Shown: piece after piece, positions 25,989 through 35,586 of the stretch
Position numbering within the stretch: position 1 is the first letter of the stretch
Layout of the letters: every line of letters starts with the position of its first letter
Assembly: GCF_025463825.1 (NCBI RefSeq)
Contig: NZ_JAODBG010000103.1
Coordinates: 1 to 61,612 of the forward strand
Reading direction: 5' to 3'
Length of the DNA stretch: 61,612 nucleotides
Source: Cryobacterium sp.
GTDB lineage: Bacteria > Actinomycetota > Actinomycetes > Actinomycetales > Microbacteriaceae
Program-made: the position numbers and the translations under genes
Notes under the pieces: generated by a model
Databases searched by the model: none
What the model was told of the DNA's origin: nothing
What the model saw: only the letters and a program-made list of their open reading frames with translations

Positions 25989-27623
25989 CTAGCCCTTGGC
26001 GAGAGCGGCGTAACGGAACTTGAACGACGCGTCGAGCGTGTCGGTTGCCCCTGTCACGGTGGTTCCGGTCACGGCGACCTGCGCGCCCTGGAGCAGCGGC
26101 ACGGTCGACAGCTGGGTTGCGACCTTGTCCTGAATCTCCTCGATCAGCGCGGTGCGGGCGTCGGGATCGACGGTCACAGCCTGCTGGAGGATCAGGTCGT
26201 TGACTTCGGGGTCCACGTAGTGGTTCTTGAGGAAGTTCTCGGTGAGGAAGAACGGCGTCAGGTAGTTGTCGGCGTCGGAGTAGTCCGGGAACCAGCCGAG
26301 CTGGTACGCCGGGTAGACGTCGCTCGAGCGGTCCTTCGAGTACTGCACCCATTCCGTCGTCTGTAGGTTGACGGTGAACAGGCCGGATGCCTCGAGCTGG
26401 TCCTTGACGAGCGCGTACTCGTCGCCCGACGAGGGGCCGTAGTGGTCGTTGCTGTACTGCAGGTTCAGGCCGACCTTCTCGGTGATGCCGGCGGCCGTGA
26501 GGGTCGCTTCGGCCTTGTCGGCGTCGGGAGCGCCCGCACCGTCGCCGTAGAGGCCCATGAGGGACTCGGTGGCGCCGGTCAGTCCGGCGGGGACGTAGGA
26601 GTACAGCGGCGTGTAGGTGCCCTTGTAGACCTGGTCGGCGATTTCGTCACGGTCGACGAGGTCGGCTACGGCCTGGCGCACGGCGAGGGCCTTGCCGGCG
26701 TCGGCCTCAGCCGTCTTGGCGCCGAACGGCTGGGTGTCGAAGTTGAAGGTGATGTAGCGGATCTCGCCACCGGGTCCGTCGACGACCTTGACGTCATCGT
26801 TGCCGCGGAGGTCTTCGACGTCGGTCGCGGACAGGCTGCGGAACGCTACGTCGATGTTGCCTTCCTGCACGTCGAGCTTGAGGTTGGACGAGTCGGCGTA
26901 GTACTTCACGTTCACGACGTCGGTCTTCGCGGCGCCCAGGAGGCCCTCGTAGTCCGGGTTGGCCTTGTAGCCGATCAGGTTGTTGAAGTCGTAGCTGGTG
27001 ATGACGTACTGGCCTGCGAAGGCGTTGGCGTCGACGATCTCGTCGTCGGCGGTCAGTTCGGTCGCGGAGAAGGAGTCTTCGTCGACGATCGGCCCGGCGG
27101 GGCTGGACAGGATCTGCGGGAAGATCTGGTCGTCCGGGGCCAGCAGGTTGAACACCACGGTGGTGTCGTCCGGTGCGTCGACGCTCTCGAGGTTGTAGAG
27201 CAGCGAAGAGGGACCGTTGTCAGCGGCGATGGCCAGCTGACGGTCGAAGCTGAACTTCACGTCCGAGGAGGTGAGCTCGTTGCCGTTGGCCCAGACCAGG
27301 CCCGGCTTGAGCGTGACCGTGTACTGGGTCGGCGTGGTGTATTCGGCGGACACAGCGATGTCGGGCTCGACATCCGGGCTGCCGTACGGGGTGTTCATGA
27401 GGAACGGGAAGACCTGGTTCTGAACGGCGAAGGAGCCGTTGTCGTAGGAGCCGGCCGGGTCGAGGGTGGTGACCTTGTCGGTGGTGCCGATGGTCAGGGC
27501 CGCGGCACCGCCGTCGGTGGTCTCGCCACCGGAGCTGGAGCAGCCGGCGAGTACGAGTGCCGCGGCGGCGAGACCGGCGGTGACGCCGATGTAGCGGCCG
27601 CGCCTGGTGGATACAAAAGCCAT
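25989..27623 (-). CDS. Peptide ABC transporter substrate-binding lipoprotein
   Basis: A 544-residue SBP family 5 protein, exported and lipid-anchored. Signal peptide: RRGR, hydrophobic core and lipobox LVLAGC with Cys28. The mature part has the DppA/OppA fold signatures (TLDPAGSYDNG ... LKPGLVWANGNELTSSDVKFSF). ATG at 27623 has GAGGAAGAGG upstream; that stretch would be coding if the TTG at 27644 were used. First gene of the importer operon; ligand (di- or oligopeptide) not determinable. Confidence 0.93.
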   Translation of the reverse strand: MAFVSTRRGRYIGVTAGLAAAALVLAGCSSSGGETTDGGAAALTIGTTDKVTTLDPAGSYDNGSFAVQNQVFPFLMNTPYGSPDVEPDIAVSAEYTTPTQYTVTLKPGLVWANGNELTSSDVKFSFDRQLAIAADNGPSSLLYNLESVDAPDDTTVVFNLLAPDDQIFPQILSSPAGPIVDEDSFSATELTADDEIVDANAFAGQYVITSYDFNNLIGYKANPDYEGLLGAAKTDVVNVKYYADSSNLKLDVQEGNIDVAFRSLSATDVEDLRGNDDVKVVDGPGGEIRYITFNFDTQPFGAKTAEADAGKALAVRQAVADLVDRDEIADQVYKGTYTPLYSYVPAGLTGATESLMGLYGDGAGAPDADKAEATLTAAGITEKVGLNLQYSNDHYGPSSGDEYALVKDQLEASGLFTVNLQTTEWVQYSKDRSSDVYPAYQLGWFPDYSDADNYLTPFFLTENFLKNHYVDPEVNDLILQQAVTVDPDARTALIEEIQDKVATQLSTVPLLQGAQVAVTGTTVTGATDTLDASFKFRYAALAKG

Positions 27624-27805
27624 AGTCGAATGCCTCTTCCTCAAGGGTGATTGCGTCTGGGTCTGTCACACGCAACTGCGCTCAGGCGCAGGAATGCGTT
27701 GCTGTATTCCAAGAATTAGCACACAGTGCGCGTTCAACGGCAACTGGATGAAGCATCTTAATACAGCCGCAATATATGGTTCGGGCAGAAAAGCCCCGGG
27801 TTCCG
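27624..27805. other. AT-richer intergenic region upstream of the importer operon
   Basis: 182 bp between the lipoprotein gene and dnaG, both read leftwards. It is clearly richer in A/T than its surroundings and contains TATATT (minus strand, 27776-27771) and GCTAAT-like boxes, so the importer promoter is likely here. No clear dnaG terminator or operator was seen. Confidence 0.4.
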
Positions 27806-29662
27806 TCAAGATTCGCGCAGGTTCCGGCGCTCGGCTTCCACCCGGACGAGTTCGCGCTGGATGGCGACGTAGACCTCGCGATCGGTCGCATCCGCCCGCT
27901 GCAGGCGACCGAGCAGTTCGGCCTTCTGGCGCAGCAGGTCTTTCTCGATCAGAACCGTGGTGATGTCACGCACGTACCGGGTGACCTCCCGCTCAGCGCG
28001 TTCGGGCAGCGGCGCCATGGCAAGTTCGGTGACCAGATTCGCCAGCGGCGCCGGGGTCTCCGCGACGACCCTGGCGAGCCAGTCCGGCGCGGCGGCGTGC
28101 GGCAAGGCTGCGGCCAGCGCGTCGCGGACCACGGCCAGGGACGTGTTGCTCATCGAGGTCTGCACCGCCCGCTGGACCAGCTCGATGCCCACCTGGGTGG
28201 GATGCTGCAGCATCGCCATCAGTGCGTCCCGCTCGATGCGGGTCACCGGGTCGGCCGGCAGGTCAACGAGGGCGAAGAGGTGCTCCCTCGCCGCGGGCTC
28301 CGGCTCGCCCGCCCGGCGGGCCGGGGTGGCGGGCGCGGTGCGGGAGCGGGACTGCGCCTGGCTGACGGCTCTGGAGACCTCGCCCATGTCGACGCCGAGC
28401 ATGCGCGAGAGCTCGTGCACGTAGCCGGGCCGCATCGACGGGTCCCGGATGTCGCTGACGATCGGCGCGGCGGCGCGCAGTGCGGAGACCCGGCCTTCGA
28501 CGGTGTCGAGGTTGTACTGGGCCAGCAGCTGCCGGATCATGAACTCGAACATGGGCTTCTTGGCTTCGATGAGCCGGCGGACGGCGTCGTCGCCGCGGTG
28601 CAGCCGCAGGTCACACGGGTCGAGCCCCTCGGGGGCGACGGCCACGAAGGTCTGGGCGGAGAAGCGTTGTTCCTCGGCGAAGGCGCGCACGGCGGCCTTC
28701 TGGCCGGCGGCATCCGGGTCGAAGGTGAAGACGACCTCACCGACGCCGCTGTCGTCGCCGAGCACCCGGCGCAGCACCTTGATGTGGTCCACGCCGAAGG
28801 AGGTGCCGCAGGTGGCGACGGCCGTGGTGACGCCCGCCAGGTGGCAGGCCATCACGTCGGTGTACCCCTCGACCACGACAACCTGGTGGTTGCGAGAGAT
28901 GTCCCGTTTGGCCAGGTCCAGGCCGTAGAGCACCTGCGCCTTGTGGTACACCGGCGTCTCCGGCGTGTTGAGGTATTTGGGCCCCTTGTCGTCCTCGAGC
29001 AGCTTGCGGGCGCCGAAGCCGATCGTCTGCCCGGTGATGTCCCGGATGGGCCACACCAGCCGACCACGGAACCTGTCGTAGATGCCCCGGTCCCCCGCCG
29101 AGACCAGACCGGAGAGGGTGAGTTCTTCGGTGCTGAAGCCGCGGCCGCGCAGGTGCTTGGTGAGTTCGTCCCAGCTCTTCGGTGCGAAACCGATGCCGAA
29201 ACGTTCGGCGGCCTGCGAGTCGAAACCGCGTTCGCCCAGGAAGTTCCGGCCGACCTGCGCGCCGGGGCTGCCGAGCTGTTCGCTGAAGAACTCGGCCGCG
29301 GCCTGGTTCGCCGCCAGCAGCCTGGCCCGGTTGCCGTGATCGGGCGCGTTGCCGCCGTCCTCGTAGTGCAGTTCGAAACCAGCCCGGCCGGCGAGGCGTT
29401 CGACGGCCTCGGAGAAGCTGACGTGATCCATCTTCTGCAGGAAGGAGTAGACGTCGCCGCTCTCGCCACAGCCGAAGCAGTGGTAGAAGCCGACCTGCGG
29501 GCGCACGTGGAAGCTGGGGCTGCGCTCGTCGTGGAAAGGACACAGGCCCTTCATCGAGCCGACACCGGCCGCCTTGAGGCTGACGTAGTCGCTGATGATG
29601 TCGGCGATGTTGGTGCGGGCCTTGACCTCTTCGATGTCGCCCTGCCGAATCAGTCCTGCCAT
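27806..29662 (-). CDS. dnaG: DNA primase
   Basis: A 618-residue replication primase. The CHC2 zinc motif uses Cys41, His44, Cys62 and Cys65 (CPFHDERSPSF ... FYHCFGC). The Toprim core follows with VVVEGYTDVMA and VFTFDPDAAG, the metal-binding acidic residues. The C-terminal 150 residues are the DnaB-helicase interaction region. ATG at 29662, 13 nt after dgt, in a dusB-dgt-dnaG operon as in other actinobacteria. Confidence 0.96.
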   Translation of the reverse strand: MAGLIRQGDIEEVKARTNIADIISDYVSLKAAGVGSMKGLCPFHDERSPSFHVRPQVGFYHCFGCGESGDVYSFLQKMDHVSFSEAVERLAGRAGFELHYEDGGNAPDHGNRARLLAANQAAAEFFSEQLGSPGAQVGRNFLGERGFDSQAAERFGIGFAPKSWDELTKHLRGRGFSTEELTLSGLVSAGDRGIYDRFRGRLVWPIRDITGQTIGFGARKLLEDDKGPKYLNTPETPVYHKAQVLYGLDLAKRDISRNHQVVVVEGYTDVMACHLAGVTTAVATCGTSFGVDHIKVLRRVLGDDSGVGEVVFTFDPDAAGQKAAVRAFAEEQRFSAQTFVAVAPEGLDPCDLRLHRGDDAVRRLIEAKKPMFEFMIRQLLAQYNLDTVEGRVSALRAAAPIVSDIRDPSMRPGYVHELSRMLGVDMGEVSRAVSQAQSRSRTAPATPARRAGEPEPAAREHLFALVDLPADPVTRIERDALMAMLQHPTQVGIELVQRAVQTSMSNTSLAVVRDALAAALPHAAAPDWLARVVAETPAPLANLVTELAMAPLPERAEREVTRYVRDITTVLIEKDLLRQKAELLGRLQRADATDREVYVAIQRELVRVEAERRNLRES

Positions 29663-29675
29663 GCTTCAACCATAG

Positions 29676-30998
29676 TTACTCGACCGCCGGGCTGATCACG
29701 GCGGGTTCGCGCGGCGTCGTCGGCTGCGGCGTCGTCGGCTGGTACGACCGCGACAGGTGCAGCCGCCGCTGCAGGGCGATGGCGCTCTGGTCGGTAAGGC
29801 TGGCCACCTGGTCGACGATCACGCGTTTGCGGGCCGCGTCGTCGTCGGCGGCCGCCCAGTCCTCGCGGAAGCCGGGGTCCAGGTGTTCGTCGCCCGTCGC
29901 CAGGAGGGTGTCGGCCAGGTAGGTGAGGGTCTCGCGTTGTTCCACGTAGAGAGGCTGGCGAACGTGGGTGGACATCACGAACGCGGCGACGATGCCCTTG
30001 AGCACGCCGATCTCGGCCTGCACCTCCCGCGGCACCACCACGTGGGCGTTGAAGCGGATCAGGTGCCGGTCGGGGTAGGCCGCCTTGGTGGCGGCCACCG
30101 CCGCACCACTGAACCGGCCGATGAGCTGGCTGGTCAGGTTCTTCAACCGGCCCTGGTCGCGCCGGCCGGCGGTCCAGCCGTGCAGCCAGACGTCCAGGGA
30201 ATCGAGCCGGTCGAACGCGGCGATGAGCTCGTCGTGACTGAACTGGCCGCCGGTCCATTCGTACATGGAGGCGACCAGGGCGCTGTGTTCGCTGCGGCTG
30301 CTGAGCAGTTCCACGTCGAGGTAGCCGCTCACGACGGCGTCCTCGAAGTCGTGCACGGAGTAGGCGATGTCGTCGGAGAGGTCCATCACCTGCGCTTCCA
30401 CGCAGAGTCGGCGGGGCGGCGCGCCGTCGCGCAACCACTCGAACGCCGCCCGGTCGTCCTCGTAGAAGCCGAACTTGGCCCGGCCGCTGGGGTCGGCGAC
30501 CGAGGAGTCGGCCGCCCACGGGTACTTACAGCTGGCGTCAAGGCTGGCGCGGGTGAGGTTCAGCCCATAGCTTTCGCCGCGGTCGCCGAACACCTTGGGC
30601 TCGAGGCGGCAGAGCAGGCGCAGGGTCTGGGCGTTGCCCTCGAAGCCGCCGATGCCGGCGGCCCAGGTGTTCAGGGCCTTTTCGCCGTTGTGGCCGAACG
30701 GCGGATGGCCGATGTCGTGCGCCAGGCAGGCCGTGTCGACGATGTCGGGGTCAAGGGCCAGGCGGAGGGCCAGCTCCCGGCCGATTTGGGCGACCTCGAG
30801 GGAGTGCGTGAGGCGGTTGCGGGCAAAGTCCAGCCCGGCGGCGGGGCTGAGCACCTGGGTCTTCGCGGCGAGGCGGCGCAGGGCGCTGGAGTGCAGCAGC
30901 CTGGCCCGGTCGCGGGCGAAGTCGCTGCGGCTGGAATCGTGCTCCTCAGGCCGGAACCGGGCCTCGGCGTGGGTGCTATAGCCGGTCTGGTTAACCAC
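29676..30998 (-). CDS. dgt: Deoxyguanosinetriphosphate triphosphohydrolase-like protein
   Basis: A 440-residue HD-domain enzyme that cleaves dNTPs to nucleoside plus triphosphate. The metal site is seen as RLTHSLEVAQIGREL and ACLAHDIGHPPFGHNGE. GTG at 30998 overlaps the dusB end by 8 nt, consistent with coupling. The C-terminal 25 residues (TTPQPTTPREP) are low complexity. Confidence 0.92.
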   Translation of the reverse strand: MVNQTGYSTHAEARFRPEEHDSSRSDFARDRARLLHSSALRRLAAKTQVLSPAAGLDFARNRLTHSLEVAQIGRELALRLALDPDIVDTACLAHDIGHPPFGHNGEKALNTWAAGIGGFEGNAQTLRLLCRLEPKVFGDRGESYGLNLTRASLDASCKYPWAADSSVADPSGRAKFGFYEDDRAAFEWLRDGAPPRRLCVEAQVMDLSDDIAYSVHDFEDAVVSGYLDVELLSSRSEHSALVASMYEWTGGQFSHDELIAAFDRLDSLDVWLHGWTAGRRDQGRLKNLTSQLIGRFSGAAVAATKAAYPDRHLIRFNAHVVVPREVQAEIGVLKGIVAAFVMSTHVRQPLYVEQRETLTYLADTLLATGDEHLDPGFREDWAAADDDAARKRVIVDQVASLTDQSAIALQRRLHLSRSYQPTTPQPTTPREPAVISPAVE

Positions 30999-32169
30999 CG
31001 CTGGTGTCCCCTTCTCCCTCGGTCAGGTTGCTGCGCTCGGCGCCGGCGATGTCGCGCGAGTCGAGCCAGAATTCCGGCAGCGACGTCTTCTTCGGACTGC
31101 CGGCCCGGCCACGCTGCCCCTCTGCGCCGATGCCCGGGTACGGCTGGTCGGGGTCGAGCGTGGCCAGCAGGTCGTCGAGCTGCGCGAGCGAGACCACGGA
31201 CGCCAGGCTGGCGCGCAGGTCGCCGCCGACCGGATAGCCCTTGAAGTACCAGGCCACGTGCTTGCGCACGTCGCGGCAGGCACGCTCCTCGCTGTCGAAG
31301 AACTCGCTGAGCAGCTCGGCGTGCCGGCGGAACGCATCCGCGACCTGGCCAAGGGTGGGTTCGGCCTTGACCAATTCACCGCGGAACGCGGCGGCCAGGT
31401 CGCCGAACAGCCACGGCCGGCCGAGGCAGCCTCGGCCGACGACGACGCCGTCGCAGCCGGTCTCCTCGACCATTCGCAGCGCGTCGGCGGCGCTCCAGAT
31501 GTCACCGTTGCCGAGCACCGGCACACCGGAGATGGTGTTCTTCAGGGTTTCGATGGCCGACCAGTCGGCGTGACCGGAGTAGTAGTCAGCGGCGGTGCGG
31601 GCGTGCAGCGCGATCGCCGCGACGCCGGCTCCCTCGGCGACCCGGCCGGCCTCGAGGTAGGTGAGGTGGTCGGCGTCGATGCCCTTGCGCATCTTGACGG
31701 TCAGCGGGATGGCGCCGGCCGCCGTGACGGCGGCCTCCACGATCTCGCGGAAGAGGGTGATCTTCCAGGGCAGCGCCGCTCCCCCGCCCTTACGGGTGAC
31801 CTTGGGCACCGGGCAGCCGAAGTTGAGATCGATGTGGTCGGCGCGGTCCTCGGCGACGAGCATCGTCACGGCCTCAGAAACCGTCTTCGGGTCGACGCCG
31901 TACAGCTGGATGGAGCGGGTCTTCTCGCTCTCGTGATGCGTGATCAGCCGCATCGATTCGGTGGTGCGCTCGACGAGGGCCCGTGAGGTGATCATCTCGC
32001 TGACATACAGGCCGGCACCGTATTCGCGGCAGAGCCGGCGGAACGCGGTGTTGGTGATGCCGGCCATGGGGGCCAGGACCACGGGCACGTCGAGTTCGAT
32101 GTCGCCGATCTTCAGCGGGGACATCGGAGCTGTCGACACCGTCTGTGTCGGAGAAGTGAAAGTGTTCAT
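30991..32169 (-). CDS. dusB: tRNA-dihydrouridine synthase, DusB/NifR3 family
   Basis: A 392-residue FMN enzyme that reduces uridines in tRNA. Barrel motifs: VVLAPMAGITNTAFR, the catalytic Cys in LNFGCPVPKVTRKGGG, KMRKG, and VVGRGCLGRPWLF for FMN phosphate. ATG at 32169 is preferred over TTG 32178 by spacing from GGGAG. First gene of the dusB-dgt-dnaG operon. The C-terminal ~50 residues (GRAGSPKKTSLPEF) are a variable extension. Confidence 0.93.
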   Translation of the reverse strand: MNTFTSPTQTVSTAPMSPLKIGDIELDVPVVLAPMAGITNTAFRRLCREYGAGLYVSEMITSRALVERTTESMRLITHHESEKTRSIQLYGVDPKTVSEAVTMLVAEDRADHIDLNFGCPVPKVTRKGGGAALPWKITLFREIVEAAVTAAGAIPLTVKMRKGIDADHLTYLEAGRVAEGAGVAAIALHARTAADYYSGHADWSAIETLKNTISGVPVLGNGDIWSAADALRMVEETGCDGVVVGRGCLGRPWLFGDLAAAFRGELVKAEPTLGQVADAFRRHAELLSEFFDSEERACRDVRKHVAWYFKGYPVGGDLRASLASVVSLAQLDDLLATLDPDQPYPGIGAEGQRGRAGSPKKTSLPEFWLDSRDIAGAERSNLTEGEGDTSGG

Positions 32170-32260
32170 CTCCTGCAATTCTCCCAGACCTGGCTGGGCG
32201 CGCGCGCCACGCCCGGCCGCCGGTGGACAACCGCGCGGCCGGGTGCCTGGGGTGGGGCGG

Positions 32261-32380
32261 CTAGATGCCGCAGGAACCGGCGCCGCAGCAGCCGCCGGCC
32301 TCCGGCTGCTCGAGCAGCTGGATGATGGGGCGGAGCGCTGCCGGCGTCTGGATTACGGTGCTGTCGGTGTTCTCGCTCAT
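32261..32380 (-). CDS. 39-residue Cys-rich microprotein coupled to FrnE
   Basis: Begins MSENTDSTVIQTP and ends GGCCGAGSCGI. Its ATG overlaps the stop of the DsbA/FrnE gene (ATGA) and is preceded by AGAGGAGA 7-8 nt upstream, a very strong ribosome site inside the frnE end. A predicted short helix (AALRPIIQLLEQPE) precedes the cluster of three Cys (C-C-x5-C by position), which could bind a metal or act as a thiol partner of the neighbour. I know no named family. The overlap and ribosome site are the main evidence that it is expressed. Confidence 0.7.
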   Translation of the reverse strand: MSENTDSTVIQTPAALRPIIQLLEQPEAGGCCGAGSCGI

Positions 32381-33051
32381 GCGTTGGTCTCCTCTGGAAT
32401 GGCGGTTGCTGCTCGTTCGCTCTGGACCTGGCGCAGCGCTCCCGCAAAAGTATCAGGGTCCTGTGCGCCGGAGATGCCGTATTTTCCGTCGATCACGAAG
32501 AAGGGCACCCCCTGGATGCCGTACTCGGCGGCCTGGGCGACGTCGGCCTTGACGGCGGCGAGATGCTCGTTCTCGGTGAGGGAACGCACCACGTCGGCGC
32601 GGTCCAGGCCGATTCCGGCCGCAAGGTCGGCGAGGTCGTCGATCCGGCCGACGTGGCCGCCGTCGACGAAGTAGGCCTTGAGCAGACTTTCCTTCATATC
32701 GAGCTGCCGGCCGTGGGCCTTGGCGTAGTGCAGCAGTTCATGCGCCTTGATGGTGTTCGTCTGGTGCACAGCGTCGTAGTCATAGTGCAGGCCGACGCTC
32801 TCGGCGATGCCGGTGACGCGCTCGAGCATTTCGAGCACCTGCGGGACCGGGATGCCCTTGCGCTCGCTGAGGTAGTCAATGGGGCTGCCGGCAAAGTCGA
32901 CCGGGGTGTCCGGCGCGAGTTCGAACGAGTGGTACTCCACCTCGACGTCGGCGCCGTAGGCGGCCACGCCGGCCTCGAATTTGCGCTTGCCGATGTAGCA
33001 CCAGGGGCACTGCACGTCTGACCAGATGTCTACTTTGATGGATTCGCTCAC
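32377..33051 (-). CDS. DsbA-family oxidoreductase, FrnE type
   Basis: A 224-residue cytosolic thioredoxin-fold protein with a helical insertion. The active site is CPWC (residues 15-18, DVQCPWCYIGKRKFE), and the cis-Pro loop is IQGVPFF. FrnE proteins act as disulfide oxidoreductases/isomerases in redox and metal stress. No signal peptide, so it is cytoplasmic. GTG start at 33051 lacks a good ribosome site. It is coupled by ATGA to a Cys-rich microprotein downstream. Confidence 0.9.
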   Translation of the reverse strand: MSESIKVDIWSDVQCPWCYIGKRKFEAGVAAYGADVEVEYHSFELAPDTPVDFAGSPIDYLSERKGIPVPQVLEMLERVTGIAESVGLHYDYDAVHQTNTIKAHELLHYAKAHGRQLDMKESLLKAYFVDGGHVGRIDDLADLAAGIGLDRADVVRSLTENEHLAAVKADVAQAAEYGIQGVPFFVIDGKYGISGAQDPDTFAGALRQVQSERAATAIPEETNA

Positions 33052-33101
33052 AGGAGGGCTAACCCGAGCGGCCCCTCCAGTTATTCCCAGCGTGGCTCCG
33101 G

Positions 33102-33926
33102 TCAGGCGGTGGGCGCATCCACGGCGCCGCCGTAGCGGCGGTTGCGGGCGGCGTACAGCTCGATAGCGTGCCAGAGGTCGACGCGGGAGAAGTCGGGCCA
33201 GAGGGTGTCGAGGAACACCATCTCGGCGTAGGCGCTCTGCCAGAGCAGGAAGTTGCTGGTGCGCTGCTCGCCGGAGCTCCGCACGAACAGGTCGACGTCG
33301 GGCAGCGCCGCGGTGTACAGCTGTCGTTGGATCGACTTCTCGGTGATCCCGGACGGCTTCAACCGGCCGGCGGCGACGTCCTCGGCCAGCGCGCGCACGG
33401 CATCCGCGATCTCGGTGCGGCCGCCGTAGTTCACGCACATGGTGAGGGTGAGCACGTCGTTGCCCGCGGTGAGCTTCTCGGCGAACTGCAGTTCATTAAT
33501 CACGGAGGCCCACAGCCGGGGCTTCCGCCCGGCCCAGCGCACCCGCACGCCCCAGTCGTTGAGCTGGTCGCGGCGGCGGTGCAGCACGTCGCGGTTGAAC
33601 CCCATCAGGAACCGCACCTCGTCGGGTGAGCGCTTCCAGTTCTCGGTGGAGAACGCGTAGACGCTCAGGTGCTTGACGCCGATCTGGATGGCGCCGGCCA
33701 CCACGTCGAGCAGGGCCGCTTCGCCGGCCTTGTGGCCCTCGACCCGGGAGAGGCCGCGGGCGTTGGCCCAGCGGCCGTTACCGTCCATGACGACGGCGAC
33801 GTGCTCGGGGACCACCCTGGCGGGCAGGTCCGGTGGGTACAGGCCGGTCCAGTCGAGAGGTTTGACCGGGACGGCGTCCTTGTGGGTGAAGGGTGCCGGG
33901 GCGGACCGGAAGGGGTTCGGCGTCAT
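33102..33926 (-). CDS. uppS: Isoprenyl transferase (undecaprenyl/decaprenyl diphosphate synthase)
   Basis: A 274-residue cis-prenyltransferase that makes the polyprenyl carrier for cell wall synthesis. Catalytic Asp in [12 protein letters not shown], and conserved [21 protein letters not shown], and [18 protein letters not shown] are present. ATG at 33926 overlaps the recO stop by 4 nt. Chain length (C50 or C55) cannot be read from sequence by eye. Confidence 0.95.
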   Translation of the reverse strand: MTPNPFRSAPAPFTHKDAVPVKPLDWTGLYPPDLPARVVPEHVAVVMDGNGRWANARGLSRVEGHKAGEAALLDVVAGAIQIGVKHLSVYAFSTENWKRSPDEVRFLMGFNRDVLHRRRDQLNDWGVRVRWAGRKPRLWASVINELQFAEKLTAGNDVLTLTMCVNYGGRTEIADAVRALAEDVAAGRLKPSGITEKSIQRQLYTAALPDVDLFVRSSGEQRTSNFLLWQSAYAEMVFLDTLWPDFSRVDLWHAIELYAARNRRYGGAVDAPTA

Positions 33927-34645
33927 GGGCGCACGTGCTCCAGTGATCGAAGGCCGCGGCCCAGGTGCCACTGCGTGTACGCGGCGACGACCCCGGTGGC
34001 CTGCGCCTGGGTGGTGGTGGCAGCCTGGGCGGTGTACGCCCAGTCGCCGGTGAGCAGGGCACTGAGCAGGCCGATGGTGGCCGGGTCGAGGCGGGGCGAG
34101 CCTGGAGGAGCGCAGTTGTCGCAGACGACACCGCCGACCTGCGCCACGAAGGCGGAGTGCGGTCCTGGGGCGCCGCAGCGGGCGCAATCGGAAAAGCTGG
34201 GCGCCCAGCCGGCCATCGACAGGGAGCGCAACAGGTAGGAATCCAGGGTGGCGCCGGAGCCGTGTTCGCCGCGCGACAGCGACCGGAGCGCACCGACCAG
34301 CAGCAGGTACTGCGGCAGCGATCCCTCGGACTCGGTGAGCTTGTCGGCGGTCTCCACCATGGCGCTGGCCGCTGTGTAGCTGCCGTAGTCCGCGGTGATC
34401 TGCGCCCCGTAGGACGCAATGGATTCGGCCTGGTTGACGATGTCGAGGCTGCGGCCCTGGTAGAGCTGCACGTCGACGACCATGAACGGCTCGAGCCTGG
34501 CCCCGAACTTGGACGCGGTGCGCCGCACACCCTTGGCCACGGCGCGGACCTTGCCGTGCTGCCGCGTGAGCAGCGTGATGATGCGGTCTGCCTCACCCAG
34601 CTTGTGGGTGCGCAGCACGACGGCTTCATCACGATAAACGGGCAC
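33923..34645 (-). CDS. recO: DNA repair protein RecO
   Basis: A 240-residue recombination mediator that helps load RecA on SSB-coated DNA. N-terminal OB fold ([19 protein letters not shown]), helical middle, and a C-terminal zinc site CARCGAP ... VVCDNC. GTG at 34645 with GGGAGAA six nt upstream. Coupled to uppS by a 4-nt overlap, a common actinobacterial arrangement. Confidence 0.94.
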   Translation of the reverse strand: MPVYRDEAVVLRTHKLGEADRIITLLTRQHGKVRAVAKGVRRTASKFGARLEPFMVVDVQLYQGRSLDIVNQAESIASYGAQITADYGSYTAASAMVETADKLTESEGSLPQYLLLVGALRSLSRGEHGSGATLDSYLLRSLSMAGWAPSFSDCARCGAPGPHSAFVAQVGGVVCDNCAPPGSPRLDPATIGLLSALLTGDWAYTAQAATTTQAQATGVVAAYTQWHLGRGLRSLEHVRP

Positions 34646-34744
34646 GGTCAATTCTCCCACTTCCGGGAGCGGATGCCCGCGCCCGCGCCGGCGGGGCCGC
34701 CGGAGTCGCTGCCGAGAGCGACGCGGCCGTGGTAGACAGTGTGA

Positions 34745-35497
34745 GTGCCCTCCGCCCTCTTCGCCATCCCGCTGTGGGCTGACCTCGTCGCCGTCGCGAT
34801 CGGCGCGATCCAGGGCGCCATGTTCGCCGGCCGGTTCACCGACCGCCGCATGGATCTGCTGGGCATTTCGATCATCGGCATCACGGTCGGCCTGGGCGGT
34901 GGCCTGCTGCGCGACATCCTGCTCGGCGGGGTGCCGGCGGCGCTGCAGAGCAACTGGTACCTCCCCGTCGCGGCGGTTTGTGCCCTGCTCGGCATGCTGC
35001 TGCAGAGTCTGTTCAACCGGCTCGGCCCGCTGGTCATCACGCTGGACGCCGTGACGATCGGCCTGTTCGGCGTGATCGGCACCACGAAGGCCCTCGCCGC
35101 CGGGCTGCCGGAGATCCCAGCCCTGTTCGTCGGGGTGGTCTCGGCCGTCGGCGGGTCGGTGCTGCGCGACATGATGCTCAATGTGCCCATCGCTGTGATG
35201 CACGTGGGCTCGTTGTACGCCGTTGCCGCCCTGGTGGGCTGCGGGCTGCTCGTGGTGCTGGTGTTCTTCGGCGTGCCGATCAGCCTCGCCGCGGTCATCT
35301 GCGTGGTCGCGACCACGGTCATCCGGGTGCTGGCGGCCCGCTTCGGCTGGACCCTGCCCCAGCAACGCGCCCTGGGCAGTTGGCCGCATTGGCGGCGGCG
35401 CGGTGCGATCCCGCAGTTCCGCGGCTGGGGCCGGCGGCGGCGAGTTCGCGTCGCGGTCCCGGACCCGGCCGATCCGGACCCCACCGGGCGTTCCTGA
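34745..35497 (+). CDS. TRIC-type cation channel family membrane protein (UPF0126)
   Basis: A 250-residue membrane protein with about seven helices arranged as two repeats, each carrying the family GG-x-x-RD motif ([15 protein letters not shown] and [11 protein letters not shown]). Homologues form trimeric potassium-permeable channels. GTG start at 34745. The C-terminal ~35 residues are an Arg-rich tail. Divergent from recO. Confidence 0.88.
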   Translation: MPSALFAIPLWADLVAVAIGAIQGAMFAGRFTDRRMDLLGISIIGITVGLGGGLLRDILLGGVPAALQSNWYLPVAAVCALLGMLLQSLFNRLGPLVITLDAVTIGLFGVIGTTKALAAGLPEIPALFVGVVSAVGGSVLRDMMLNVPIAVMHVGSLYAVAALVGCGLLVVLVFFGVPISLAAVICVVATTVIRVLAARFGWTLPQQRALGSWPHWRRRGAIPQFRGWGRRRRVRVAVPDPADPDPTGRS

Positions 35498-35586
35498 GGA
35501 TTTGTCACCCGAAGCGGATTTGGCCTCGCCTTTCCTCGAATCTGGGTTCAGTATTGGGGTACAACCACGTCGCAGGGAGGTACTCC

